DNA of 64,000 bases from Manduca sexta (GCF_014839805.1 NC_051134.1:14601170-14665169), one strand, 5' to 3'; numbered from the stretch's first letter, positions 1 through 9,099 are shown. Program-made: numbers and translations. The notes: generated by a model not told the origin, from the letters alone.

Positions 1-129
1 TATATTTATGTATTAAACTGACACACTGTAAAAGTAATAAATGTTATTTGCAGTTAACAATTTTCTTTTTTCTTTATTACAATATTTATGGCAAGACTAG
101 GTAATGTAGTTGTGTGCTGTCTTGCGTAG

Positions 130-270
130 TGTCGGCACGCGGGCGGGTACGTGGAGCGCGTGGCGGGGCTGCAGCGCGCGCTGGGGTCGCTGCAGCTCGC
201 CGCCGAGCGCCGCGAGCACTCCGAGCGCAAGCTGCGACACCAGCTCGAGACTCGAGCTGCACGCGCTCAG
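130..270 (+). pseudogene. First array copy, frameshifted exon
   Basis: Copy 1 is 141 nt against 139 nt elsewhere. It has one extra G near 134-135 (GTCGGCAC instead of GTCGCAC) and one extra base near 250-252 (GAGACTCGAG instead of GAGACCGAG). The first insertion shifts the frame relative to the acceptor and the second disrupts the conserved LETELHALR end, so splicing to the 3049 exon cannot give the Amot frame. It nevertheless has the best upstream pyrimidine-rich tract (about 61-80) of any copy. Diverged edge copies are common in tandem arrays. Base-calling error at the array edge is possible. Confidence 0.7.
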
Positions 271-309
271 GTACACCTCGGCAATGTAGTAGTGTGGTGC
301 GTTGTGTAG

Positions 310-448
310 TGTCGCACGCGGGCGGGTACGTGGAGCGCGTGGCGGGGCTGCAGCGCGCGCTGGGGTCGCTGCAGCTCGCCGCCGAGCGCCGCGAGCACTC
401 CGAGCGCAAGCTGCGACACCAGCTCGAGACCGAGCTGCACGCGCTCAG
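310..448 (+). CDS. Amot: Amot coiled-coil exon, representative intact copy (copy 2; copies 2-13 equivalent)
   Basis: In the Amot frame the exon reads, after a two-base remainder, SHAGGYVERVAGLQ then RALGSLQLAAERREHSE and RKLRHQLETELHALR. This matches the beginning of the vertebrate Angiomotin_C coiled coil (YVEKV, LQ.AL..LQ.A.EKRE, LE.EL..LR). The acceptor is GTTGTGTAG and the donor CTCAG|GTACAC. The final AG joins the first base of the 3049 exon to make an Arg codon, which gives LRKREC and keeps the frame open. The acceptor lacks a good pyrimidine tract, whereas copy 1 has one at about 61-80, so which copy is actually spliced is unknown. Equivalent intact exons start every 178 bp up to 2268. 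Confidence 0.85.
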
Positions 449-3400
449 GTACACCTCGGCAATGTAGTAGTGTGGTGCGTTGTGTAGTGTCGCACGCGGG
501 CGGGTACGTGGAGCGCGTGGCGGGGCTGCAGCGCGCGCTGGGGTCGCTGCAGCTCGCCGCCGAGCGCCGCGAGCACTCCGAGCGCAAGCTGCGACACCAG
601 CTCGAGACCGAGCTGCACGCGCTCAGGTACACCTCGGCAATGTAGTAGTGTGGTGCGTTGTGTAGTGTCGCACGCGGGCGGGTACGTGGAGCGCGTGGCG
701 GGGCTGCAGCGCGCGCTGGGGTCGCTGCAGCTCGCCGCCGAGCGCCGCGAGCACTCCGAGCGCAAGCTGCGACACCAGCTCGAGACCGAGCTGCACGCGC
801 TCAGGTACACCTCGGCAATGTAGTAGTGTGGTGCGTTGTGTAGTGTCGCACGCGGGCGGGTACGTGGAGCGCGTGGCGGGGCTGCAGCGCGCGCTGGGGT
901 CGCTGCAGCTCGCCGCCGAGCGCCGCGAGCACTCCGAGCGCAAGCTGCGACACCAGCTCGAGACCGAGCTGCACGCGCTCAGGTACACCTCGGCAATGTA
1001 GTAGTGTGGTGCGTTGTGTAGTGTCGCACGCGGGCGGGTACGTGGAGCGCGTGGCGGGGCTGCAGCGCGCGCTGGGGTCGCTGCAGCTCGCCGCCGAGCG
1101 CCGCGAGCACTCCGAGCGCAAGCTGCGACACCAGCTCGAGACCGAGCTGCACGCGCTCAGGTACACCTCGGCAATGTAGTAGTGTGGTGCGTTGTGTAGT
1201 GTCGCACGCGGGCGGGTACGTGGAGCGCGTGGCGGGGCTGCAGCGCGCGCTGGGGTCGCTGCAGCTCGCCGCCGAGCGCCGCGAGCACTCCGAGCGCAAG
1301 CTGCGACACCAGCTCGAGACCGAGCTGCACGCGCTCAGGTACACCTCGGCAATGTAGTAGTGTGGTGCGTTGTGTAGTGTCGCACGCGGGCGGGTACGTG
1401 GAGCGCGTGGCGGGGCTGCAGCGCGCGCTGGGGTCGCTGCAGCTCGCCGCCGAGCGCCGCGAGCACTCCGAGCGCAAGCTGCGACACCAGCTCGAGACCG
1501 AGCTGCACGCGCTCAGGTACACCTCGGCAATGTAGGAGTGTGGTGCGTTGTGTAGTGTCGCACGCGGGCGGGTACGTGGAGCGCGTGGCGGGGCTGCAGC
1601 GCGCGCTGGGGTCGCTGCAGCTCGCCGCCGAGCGCCGCGAGCACTCCGAGCGCAAGCTGCGACACCAGCTCGAGACCGAGCTGCACGCGCTCAGGTACAC
1701 CTCGGCAATGTAGTAGTGTGGTGCGTTGTGTAGTGTCGCACGCGGGCGGGTACGTGGAGCGCGTGGCGGGGCTGCAGCGCGCGCTGGGGTCGCTGCAGCT
1801 CGCCGCCGAGCGCCGCGAGCACTCCGAGCGCAAGCTGCGACACCAGCTCGAGACCGAGCTGCACGCGCTCAGGTACACCTCGGCAATGTAGTAGTGTGGT
1901 GCGTTGTGTAGTGTCGCACGCGGGCGGGTACGTGGAGCGCGTGGCGGGGCTGCAGCGCGCGCTGGGGTCGCTGCAGCTCGCCGCCGAGCGCCGCGAGCAC
2001 TCCGAGCGCAAGCTGCGACACCAGCTCGAGACCGAGCTGCACGCGCTCAGGTACACCTCGGCAATGTAGTAGTGTGGTGCGTTGTGTAGTGTCGCACGCG
2101 GGCGGGTACGTGGAGCGCGTGGCGGGGCTGCAGCGCGCGCTGGGGTCGCTGCAGCTCGCCGCCGAGCGCCGCGAGCACTCCGAGCGCAAGCTGCGACACC
2201 AGCTCGAGACCGAGCTGCACGCGCTCAGGTACACCTCGGCAATGTAGTAGTGTGGTGCGTTGTGTAGTGTCGCACGCGGGCGGGTACGTGGAGCGCGTGG
2301 CGGGGCTGCAGCGCGCGCTGGGGTCGCTGCAGCTCGCCGCCGAGCGCCGCGAGCACTCCGAGCGCAAGCTGCGACACCAGCTCGAGACCGAGCTGCACGC
2401 GCTCAGGTACACCTCGGCAATGTAGTAGTGTGGTGCGTTGTGTAGTGTCGCACGCGGGCGGGTAAGTGGAGCGCGTGGCGGGGCTGCAGCGCGCGCTGGG
2501 GTCGCTGCAGCTCGCCGCCGAGCGCTGCGAGCACTCCGAGCGCAAGCTGCGACACCAGCTCGAGACCGAGCTGCACGCGCTCAGGTACACCTCGGCAATG
2601 TAGTAGTGTGGTGCGTTGTGTAGTGTCGCACGCGGGCGGGTAAGTGGAGCGCGTGGCGGGGCTGCAGCGCGCGCTGGGGTCGCTGCAGCTCGCCGCCGAG
2701 CGCTGCGAGCACTCCGAGCGCAAGCTGCGACACCAGCTCGAGACCGAGCTGCACGCGCTCAGGTACACCTCGGCTATGTAGTGATGCTCAATAGGCTCAG
2801 AATCAGTTCATGCTGGTCCATCTTAGAATCATATGCTATTCCACCTCAGAAACGTATGCCTACCTAAGAATCATCTGTCTTTATTTTTCACATACACTAA
2901 CACATGATACAATAACCTGAAAAATGTTTATCAGGTCCTGTTAAAATTAAACCCGTACATAATAGAGCATATGAAACTCTTGCACCCTTTTATCAGAGTA
3001 AACCCTAAACAATGATTAATTGAATATCTATATTTATTTACTTTCTAGAAAACGGGAATGCAATTGTGGTGGCGCTAACTCGCTGAACGGTAACGGCGAG
3101 ACTGAGGCTGAATTGCGACGGCAGCTACGCGAGAGGGACGAGAGGTTCCTGGCGCTGGAGGGCGAGTGCGCCAAGTGGGAGCAGCGATATCTGGAGGAGG
3201 CGGCGCTCAGGCAGGCCGCTGTCTCCGCCGCCTCTATACCTAAGTGAGTGATCGTTTATTAGATTAAAATTATAAATCATTATTATAAACATCACCATAC
3301 GATTTCTTGATGGAAGTGGTGATCCACTACCACTATCGTCACCATCGACAAGTCCTCAATTTAAATTGGTAGTTTTCTTATTACAACTTGATATTTAGGG

Positions 3401-6400
3401 AACATATTGGTCTCTTTCAGGGATGCTAAAATAGCAGCGTTGGAGAAAACGTCAGCAGAATCCGAAAGGTTAATGGCCGAGGCGCGCAACGAGAAAATAC
3501 GACACATGGACGAACTTCACTCGGCACAGAAGAAAGTCGCCGATTTGGAGGGCCGGTAATCATTTGTGAATTTTTAAGTAGTAAGCCTTGAGAGCATGAA
3601 ACTGTCATCAACTGCTTATATTAATGTTGGCTTCATATTGAGTTATCGATTTTATACGAGTTGACGTGAATGATGAGACTAGGGTTTAAAATATCGATTC
3701 TAAGTATCGATACAAATTATTTATTTTATATTTCATTGCACGGTGTCGATACTCGATAAATAACTCCTTGCAAGAGTTGCCATTATCGGTTATCGAAATA
3801 TCGATACTCGAAAAAGAATATCGGTAACCGACTTAAGAATTTAGTATATTTGTGTTTTGGCAATTATAGAAATTTTGATCTTGATCAACCAATACTTTAC
3901 AGAGTAAAAGAATTGGAGTCTAAGGTAGCGGAGCGCGACGCGATGATCAAAGTGTTGCAGAAGCACACTAGCGCCGCATACGACAGCGGAGCGTCTCTAA
4001 GGAACAACTCTAGTAGGGAAGAACTTGGTAAGTATTATAACAGCAATTTTTCAAAGTAACACGATTTATTGCTAAGATAAAATTATATAAAAAGGAATAT
4101 GGCCCAGGCATGGTGCATCGTCAACACCATTTATCGTGATCGAAAACTATTAATTTTTTTTTTCCATATTTTATTCCATAACTATAAATTTCAATTTATT
4201 ATACTAGCAAGAATGGCAAGACCAGTCGCGTAAAATGTCACCTACGATTAGACAATAATCGATATCGAATCGATTCGATTCATGTAAAATGTGCGACAAT
4301 ATGAAGCTATTTATTAACCTGGTATACTGAAAGGCTGAGCATAAATATGTTGTTCGCAGTGGGCCTGTCGTCGGGCGCATCGTTCTCCAGCGCGGAGGGC
4401 GGCGGCAGCGTAGCGGGCCGCTACCGGCATCTCACGCGCAGGAACTACTCTCCGCACAACGACAACTCCAGCGGTAAACTTAAATGATCTTACAATTATT
4501 AAAGTTACATACTAATTTCTTTAGGGATGTATTGTTGGCTCAGAAATTCACCTTTAGGACTTTAAATTTTAGTATAGTACGTGACGTGAAAGCACTTATG
4601 TACTGCTACAGTATCAGTGGAAAGTGAGTGTGTTGCTGACCTTGAAAAGGAATAGGTATTGGAAGAAGAGGTGGGATAGAGTTTGGCTATACGAACCAAA
4701 ATCGCTATTCAATGCCCGTGGTGCATGTGCAGGTTGCGGGTTCGAGAGCGGTTCGCTTCGGCTGGAGGAGCGCCTGGAGGAGCAGCTGGCGGCGCTGGAG
4801 TCGCGGCTGGAGCGCGCGCCCGTGCCCGCCGTGAGTTACCGACCCGACGCGCGACCGCATGCCTCCTACTACTGACCACTCCACCACCGCCGGCCTTAGG
4901 GAGCGCTACGTTGCTCATAGCCCACAAATTATGTCGCCAGATGATTTAATAGTTCGCTGGAAAAAGGATCTCCGATTTTTTTTTATATCTGGAGCGCATG
5001 GCTACCCAAGGCCGGCCCTACTCACAACTACCCACTACTCCAACGATACTACTAAACACAATTTTATTGCAAAACGATATTTGATACGTAAAATATTGGT
5101 CTATAAACTCATTACGATATTTCGAAATAATCCATTATTAAAATGATATTAAACAATAAATTATCGATTTATACTACGTATCCCAATCAACCGTTGTCCA
5201 AAATAATACTTATACAACGCCTAGCCGGAATACGAGTTTTTCGATAGATAACTAAACTAGCCACACACTTGTCAATATCAATTGAAACGCCAATTCGTAG
5301 TTAGCTTTTTGCATTGTGTAAATTACAATAAGAAAAAAAGACATTATTTCTTTTTTAACTTGTCTATTATTTTTTTTAAGTAGGATTGAAAATTGTTAAC
5401 TATTAATCGATACGCATCAAGACGTAAGTCGAAGTAGTGTGACAATTTCAAAAACTATTATGATTTAGCTCTTACAATTTTTTGCGAGCGAGCATACTAA
5501 AACCTTTTCTTATCTACCTAATCGAAACAATCTTTAGGTTCGTAAACGACAATAACTGATTAAATATCGACATGTGTGGCTGGCATTAAATGATTCGCCT
5601 AAACGACATAATAAAAAAGTTTCAATACATTGCGTCTTTACAATTCTTGTCTCTCACAATACATAACAACATTCCTTCTATGAATTCCGTATTACGTAAC
5701 ATTCCTTCAGGTTTTATTCCTACAGTAATCGCTTTGGTTTTGTTTTGTTTGATATTATAATGTTTTCATGTCGCTGTTTCATAACTCGATAACATTCATA
5801 AAATAAGGTCAATAGCAGACAATACTCGGTATTTATTAATATGAATGAATCAAATTGTTTATGGTAAAATGTATTTGAATATACCTTTTTTATACTGTGT
5901 TTAAACTGTTTAAATATTATTAGCACCCATTAATATTTTGTTATCGTAAAATCGGTGCAAATAATATTTTTGGTTAATTCTTGTATTAAGAATTAAGGCA
6001 GGTTTACACTTTAGTGACTTTTGTAGGCTTTATTCACCATCATTCAGTGAATCCTCAGTGATGGTCGATGTATCATTTATAGTACTATATAGCAATAGAC
6101 TATTGTTTTAATAATGGTGCATTTAAAATGATAGTTACTAGTTCCTTACTAAGGAGTGTGTGGCAGTTATTTGACATTAAGTTATCAAGAATTGAACCTA
6201 CAATAGCACTATTATGTAAATCATGTATTTTAAGAATTTTTGAAGAATTTAGTCATGATATATTCTTATAATATTAAATAAGCGAGCATAAATATTTCAT
6301 AAAACAATAACAGTAAATAGGTACATATTTCAACTGTATAAGAAATAGTGCCTTTGAAAGTGTCTTAACGTGAATGCGTCGGTGCCAATAATGGATTTAG

Positions 6401-8918
6401 ATTTACAAGAATCTCTTCCTGACATATTTACTCTCCACTAGTAACATCCTAGTCTCATTAAGTAAGTTTGTAAGATTATATATAGGTAACAACATTGATT
6501 TATTAAATTTATTCTTATGTATATAACAATTGGCAACTTAATGTAATTATAAGTAACTCGAACACAATTGGTATATATGAGAATAAATTTAATAATCTAA
6601 ACCAGCTATTATATTATTATAATGGTGTAGGAAATTTTTTATTTGTGTAGCTTTAAGTTTCCGCACATTATAAACTCTAGGCATTGGTCACAAAAATATG
6701 CCAAAGTTAGAATAAATTTATATTCGGCATCTGTTTATAAAAATGTATTCTAATTTATTTGGTGTAAGAAAATTTAAATGTAAGGTTTTTTCTGCTATTT
6801 ATTTTATACGATTTTGCGTAACAGCTTAGCCGGTGTATGAAAATTGTTGTTGTTTAAGTGAAACTGAAACTCGAAACATATTAGTCTATTCGCTAGTAGG
6901 TACCTCGCTTTATTTTTCATTAAAAAAAACGTTAAACTTGTGTTTGTGGTAATTATGTACTTGTATATTGCAAATCTCATTTAGTTTTCACGATCTGTCG
7001 CAAATTGTTATGTGCCTATTTTGCCTTTATAGTTTTAAAGCTAAAGATACGGTGTCATGACAGATAGTACATATTACAATAGTGAATATGTCGCCTTATT
7101 CGAGAAACAATTACGTCGTGCTGAGGCTCTAATTTAAGAACAATATTTATGTATACATAATTCATATATTTTCGTAATGTGTATTCAATGTAATATTTTT
7201 ATAGAAAGCATGTTTTAGAATAAAAATCATGTTTTGTTTGTTGTGGTTTTAATGGCTGTACCTAACAATGAAGCTTTGTGAGCTTAGAATATGCTGATCT
7301 GACCCGTGTTGAGTGACGAATGATGCACACAGTTCTTATACATAAAACAAATGTATAGAAAAACATTCCTAACGTTTTACTTTCGAAATATTAACATAAT
7401 TTATTCGCTTTTGTTTGAAGTGTTGCAGTGATAGCCTACTGACACCGTTTTAGTAACAAGGCTACTCTAAATTAATCACGTCGAGTAAACTTTACAAAAT
7501 TAAAACACAAGATCGTTATACAACGTTGGTCAAACTTGTTTTTAATCATGTTGACTACACATGAGAGTTTTCTTAATTGGGTATAATTATGCGTGACTTG
7601 TATTACGGATGGTTCGGCAGCTCGAGTGGTTTGGTTAGAGTGGTCGACTTATAACTCTCTTCGAATCCCCGATAATAAGGTAAGTACTGCGTGTTGGTTT
7701 GTATTGATCTATTGCTTAAGTGTATTAACATTAAATTCGGTTGTTTCGACACGAATAATTCGTGAAATTAGTATAAACCTTGAGATATTTTTTATTTAGT
7801 TTCAATAACCCAGTTGTGAACGACTATTTTTTGATCACCCGTAAAATATTTTGCGAGTTACCAGCTAGATGCTCCAAATATATACCGAGGATATTTTAAA
7901 CAATTAATCTATACTATAAAATATAAAATGTGTATTGGCACATCCTTATAAAGTATCTTAACTGTTACTGTCAGGGCATAGCGAAAATAGACCAATCAGC
8001 ATACAGTTTGCGCGACTCTTACAATGACTTGTTTTGATTGGTTTATTCTCACCATTAACGTATCGTTAAAGGTTAGAATACTCTATTGATATCGGCTCTA
8101 AGTCTAATCTAAAGCTATGTTCCAGCGAGGACTATGCTGCTTCCCTGGTCTGGGCACGGTGGGTGCGCGGGGCGGTGGGGGTGGTGGTGGTAGTGGGCGC
8201 GGTGAGGAGGCGCTGCTGCTGGAGCGACAAGGCCGCGCCTCGCAGCAGACGCGCTCGTCCTCCCTGCCCCCGCCGCCCTCCGCACTGCCGCGTCCGCCGC
8301 GGAAACCATCCGCACGTAACACCAGATACGACCGGCTCGAACATAGAGACGCTAGAAAGGTATGCTCGTATCATATTCTCATGTTTCTCTATCTTTACTA
8401 GATGGTCATGCGAGAGCCCTTTTGAAAGAGAGTAACACCACAATGTCTATTTTTGCCTGGCAACAATATTCCAGCACTGCTGTGTTCTGATTGAAAGCAC
8501 ATTGTAGCCAGTTATTTACTGGACATTACGACTTTACATCTAAAGTCGTAGGATGACAAGTGTAATAAAATGTTCGGATGGTGTTACTTACCAGCAAAAA
8601 AATAGCTTGGTCGTATCGTCATATATTTCTAAAAATGATATTTTTACATTGCAGGATTCAGACGGCTCTGGTTCTATAGCTTCGACCGCCTCTCGCAGCT
8701 CTCCGTTACCATACGACACTGGGACCGTTCGGAAACTACCTTCAGTGCCAACCTCGGCATCTCTACCCGCAGCAGAGTCCAGGGAATCGCTAGTTAGGCC
8801 CCGGGACTCGAGTTTACCTTCCCCTTCAAAGCTAGCTGTCTACGCCGCCGCTAGGCGACGTTCTGCCGAGTCAGCAAAAGATAACAAAAGAACGCATCAC
8901 TATCGCATTCAGTTCTAA
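310..8918 (+). CDS. Amot: Angiomotin-like (Amot) gene, 3' portion, multi-exon
   Basis: Overall gene model; individual exons are listed separately. Joining one array exon (139 nt) with 3049-3243, 3421-3555, 3903-4027, 4360-4473, 4733-4830, 8126-8359 and 8655-8918 gives 1304 nt: a two-base codon remainder, then 434 codons including the stop, with no internal stop. Recognition rests on the Angiomotin_C coiled coil: GYVERV..LQ.AL, then FLALEGE.AKWEQRYLEE, then ERDAMIKVLQ, in the same order as vertebrate AMOT/AMOTL1/AMOTL2. Family members are junctional and actin-associated scaffolds that bind YAP, Merlin and Lats in the Hippo pathway; the PPxY-bearing N-terminus would lie left of the window. Vertebrate proteins end in a PDZ ligand (EYLI or EVLI); this one ends in RIQF. 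Splice choice is inferred from GT/AG signals and frame, not from transcripts. Confidence 0.88.
2446..2584 (+). pseudogene. Array copy 14, stop codon in Amot frame
   Basis: A C-to-A change turns TAC (Tyr of GYVER) into TAA at 2463-2465. The same change creates GTAAGT at 2462-2467, a strong donor consensus. A second change, CGC to TGC, replaces the first Arg of ERRE with Cys. The copy still has AG and GT boundaries but would truncate the protein if used as a full exon. Confidence 0.85.
2624..2762 (+). pseudogene. Array copy 15, same stop codon as copy 14
   Basis: It has the same TAA (2641-2643), the same GTAAGT (2640-2645) and the same Arg-to-Cys change as copy 14, so the two share a more recent duplication with each other than with copies 2-13. 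Its donor at 2763 is the one nearest the next exon at 3049, yet the copy cannot contribute a full in-frame exon. Confidence 0.85.
3049..3243 (+). CDS. Amot: Amot exon: Angiomotin_C coiled coil (ALEGE..KWEQRYLEE)
   Basis: The acceptor is ACTTTCTAG and the donor GTGAGT at 3244. The exon is 195 nt, entering in phase 2 and leaving in phase 2. It encodes KRECNCGGANSLNGNGETEA, then ELRRQLRERDERFLALEGE, then CAKWEQRYLEEAALRQAAV. The core matches the vertebrate signature ALEAD.TKWEQKYLEE, the most diagnostic stretch of the family. The region forms the coiled coil that mediates dimerisation and membrane/junction association in vertebrate relatives. The Cys/Asn/Gly-rich start corresponds to a variable linker. 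The reading frame stops just beyond the donor (TGA at 3245-3247), which confirms the exon end. Confidence 0.92.
3421..3555 (+). CDS. Amot: Amot exon: coiled coil
   Basis: The acceptor is TCTCTTTCAG and the donor GTAATC at 3556, where the frame would stop immediately (TAA at 3557-3559). It continues the previous exon's split codon (AA|G, Lys) and encodes KDAKIAALEKTSAESERLM, then AEARNEKIRHMDELHSAQKK and VADLEG. It is rich in Glu, Lys, Ala and Leu, with heptad-like spacing. In vertebrate AMOT the equivalent segment lies between the KWEQKYLEE block and the KDAMIKVLQ block, so both order and size fit. Antisense ORFs across this interval are shadows. Confidence 0.9.
3903..4027 (+). CDS. Amot: Amot exon: ERDAMIKVLQ block
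   Basis: The acceptor is CTTTACAG and the donor GTAAGT at 4028. The split Arg codon CG|A joins the preceding exon, giving EGRVKELESKVAERDAMIKV and then LQKHTSAAYDSGASLRNNSS and REEL. Vertebrate AMOT proteins have KDAMIKVLQ at the end of the same coiled coil, so this is a near-exact family signature. The Ser/Asn-rich tail marks the shift from coiled coil to a disordered C-terminal region. Confidence 0.93.
4360..4473 (+). CDS. Amot: Amot exon: Ser/Gly-rich linker
   Basis: The acceptor is TTGTTCGCAG and the donor GTAAAC at 4474. It enters after a split Val codon (G|TG) and encodes VGLSSGASFSSAEGGGSVAG, then RYRHLTRRNYSPHNDNSS. It is GC-rich against AT-rich flanks and open in only the frame that matches both neighbours. 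No domain is recognised; Ser/Arg-rich sequence C-terminal to the coiled coil is typical of disordered AMOT tails. Confidence 0.82.
4733..4830 (+). CDS. Amot: Amot exon: second short Leu/Glu coiled coil (long form ends at 4830)
   Basis: The acceptor is GCATGTGCAG. Split-codon entry G|GT gives GCGFESGSLRLEERLEEQL and then AALESRLERAPVPA. There is a GTGAGT donor at 4831 in phase 0, the phase in which the exons at 8126 and 8655 begin, so splicing here gives the long C-terminus. Leu/Glu spacing suggests a short amphipathic helix. If the donor is ignored the frame continues five codons-plus to a stop at 4873-4875 (see the alternative end). Confidence 0.8.
4831..4875 (+). CDS. Amot: Read-through C-terminus of short Amot form
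   Basis: If the GTGAGT at 4831 is not used, the frame runs on as VSYRPDARPHASYY and stops at 4873-4875, so the terminal residues are Ala-Ser-Tyr-Tyr instead of Arg-Ile-Gln-Phe. An AATAAA at 5155-5160 could polyadenylate this form inside the intron. The short product would lack the Pro-rich and Ser-rich tail and the PDZ-type end. This is a computed possibility; which form is expressed cannot be seen here. Confidence 0.5.
   Translation: MSYRPDARPHASYY
4876..8125. other. Amot intron / short-form 3' UTR
   Basis: AT-rich with no open coding segment of quality. It contains several TATCGAT-type motifs near 5160 and 5405, and at 7618-7670 a degenerate tRNA-like piece with CTTCGAATCCCC resembling a box B. 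Nothing else recognisable. Confidence 0.6.
5155..5160 (+). terminator. Candidate intronic poly(A) signal for short Amot form
   Basis: AATAAA about 280 nt downstream of the read-through stop at 4875. It could serve intronic polyadenylation, but AATAAA is frequent in AT-rich DNA. Confidence 0.35.
8126..8359 (+). CDS. Amot: Amot exon: Gly-rich and Pro-rich C-terminal region
   Basis: The acceptor is TATGTTCCAG and the donor AAG|GTATGC at 8360; it is 234 nt, phase 0 to 0. It encodes RGLCCFPGLGTVGARGG, a Gly run, LLLERQGRASQQTRSSS, LPPPPSALPRPPRKPSA and RNTRYDRLEHRDARK. PPPP and PRPPRK look like EVH1/SH3-type ligands, and the Cys-Cys pair near the start could be lipidated (inference). Assignment to Amot rests on same strand, matching phase with 4830 and with 8655, and absence of any other partner exon nearby; the sequence itself is not a strong family match. 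Opposite-strand ORFs here are shadows of the GC-rich codons. Confidence 0.72.
8478..8550 (+). mobile_element. Repeat family A fragment inside Amot intron
   Basis: GTGTTCTGATTGAAAGCACA, TTGTAGCCAGTT and GGACATTACGACTT resemble the corresponding part of the 12.3-kb repeat (TTCCGGTCTGAAGGACATTG, TGTAGCCAATG, AGACATAATAAGACTT). A dispersed lepidopteran repeat remnant, probably a retroelement 3' end. Confidence 0.55.
8655..8918 (+). CDS. Amot: Amot terminal exon with PDZ-type C-terminus
   Basis: The acceptor is TTACATTGCAG; 264 nt including the TAA at 8916-8918. It encodes a Ser/Pro-rich tail: DSDGSGSIASTASRSSPLPY, then SVPTSASLPAAESRESLV, SLPSPSKLAVYAAARRRSAE and SAKDNKRTHHYRIQF. The final Ile-x-Phe fits a class II PDZ ligand (hydrophobic-x-hydrophobic), the same class as the EYLI end of vertebrate AMOT. 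An AATAAA directly after the stop supports a terminal exon. The many Ser residues would be phosphorylation-prone, but no specific site can be assigned. Confidence 0.77.
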   Translation, partial: DSDGSGSIASTASRSSPLPYDTGTVRKLPSVPTSASLPAAESRESLVRPRDSSLPSPSKLAVYAAARRRSAESAKDNKRTHHYRIQF

Positions 8919-8920
8919 AA

Positions 8921-9076
8921 AATAAAGTATTTCTCTTCTTGTTTAAAATTTGACAATAGCTTTTCGGATTGTTTTTTAGGTGAAAGTTCGATTGGCTTAG
9001 AGGATTTTTTCTACTGTTTGAATAGCATTAAACTTTTTAGCACTGATATTTCATGACGCCTAGAACTATAAATAAA
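8921..9076 (+). terminator. Poly(A) signals of Amot
   Basis: AATAAA at 8921-8926, two bases after the stop, and again at 9071-9076. The gene's 3' end is expected at about 8,940-9,100. Confidence 0.6.
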
Positions 9077-9099
9077 ATGAAAGAAACGAAAAATTAATA

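Larger units (their letters stand above)
91..2782 (+). repeat. 15-copy tandem array of an Amot coiled-coil exon (178-bp period)
   Basis: Exon starts lie at 130, 310, 488, 666, 844, 1022, 1200, 1378, 1556, 1734, 1912, 2090, 2268, 2446 and 2624, every 178 bp except a 180-bp first step. Each unit is a 139-nt GC-rich exon (141 nt in copy 1) flanked by AG and GT, plus a 39-nt spacer from GTACACC to TGTGTAG. Copies 2-13 look identical in the exon; the spacer after copy 8 has one T-to-G change at 1536. A diverged spacer-like sequence precedes copy 1 (91-129), and the array decays into unique DNA after about 2782. The unit length is not a multiple of three, so the array is not a continuous coding minisatellite. 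Near identity implies recent amplification or ongoing homogenisation by unequal exchange; assembly over-expansion is the main alternative. Confidence 0.95.

Noticed and set aside
130..2762. Array as one continuous repeat protein or a CRISPR-like array
   Set aside because: 178 is not a multiple of three and the spacers contain stops, so no continuous frame exists. Units are coding exons with identical spacers, unlike CRISPR.
86..2768. Repeated 121-residue minus-strand and 61-residue plus-strand ORFs across the array
   Set aside because: They are shadows of GC-rich exon copies, run across splice spacers, repeat exactly every 178 bp and match no family; the real frame is the coiled-coil frame.
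7618..7675. tRNA gene
   Set aside because: A box B-like CTTCGAATCCCC is present, but the arms do not fold into a complete cloverleaf and an acceptor stem is missing.
8104..8443. Minus-strand ORFs opposite the Gly/Pro-rich Amot exon
   Set aside because: Low-complexity shadows of GC-rich codons; the plus-strand exon has matching splice phases on both sides.
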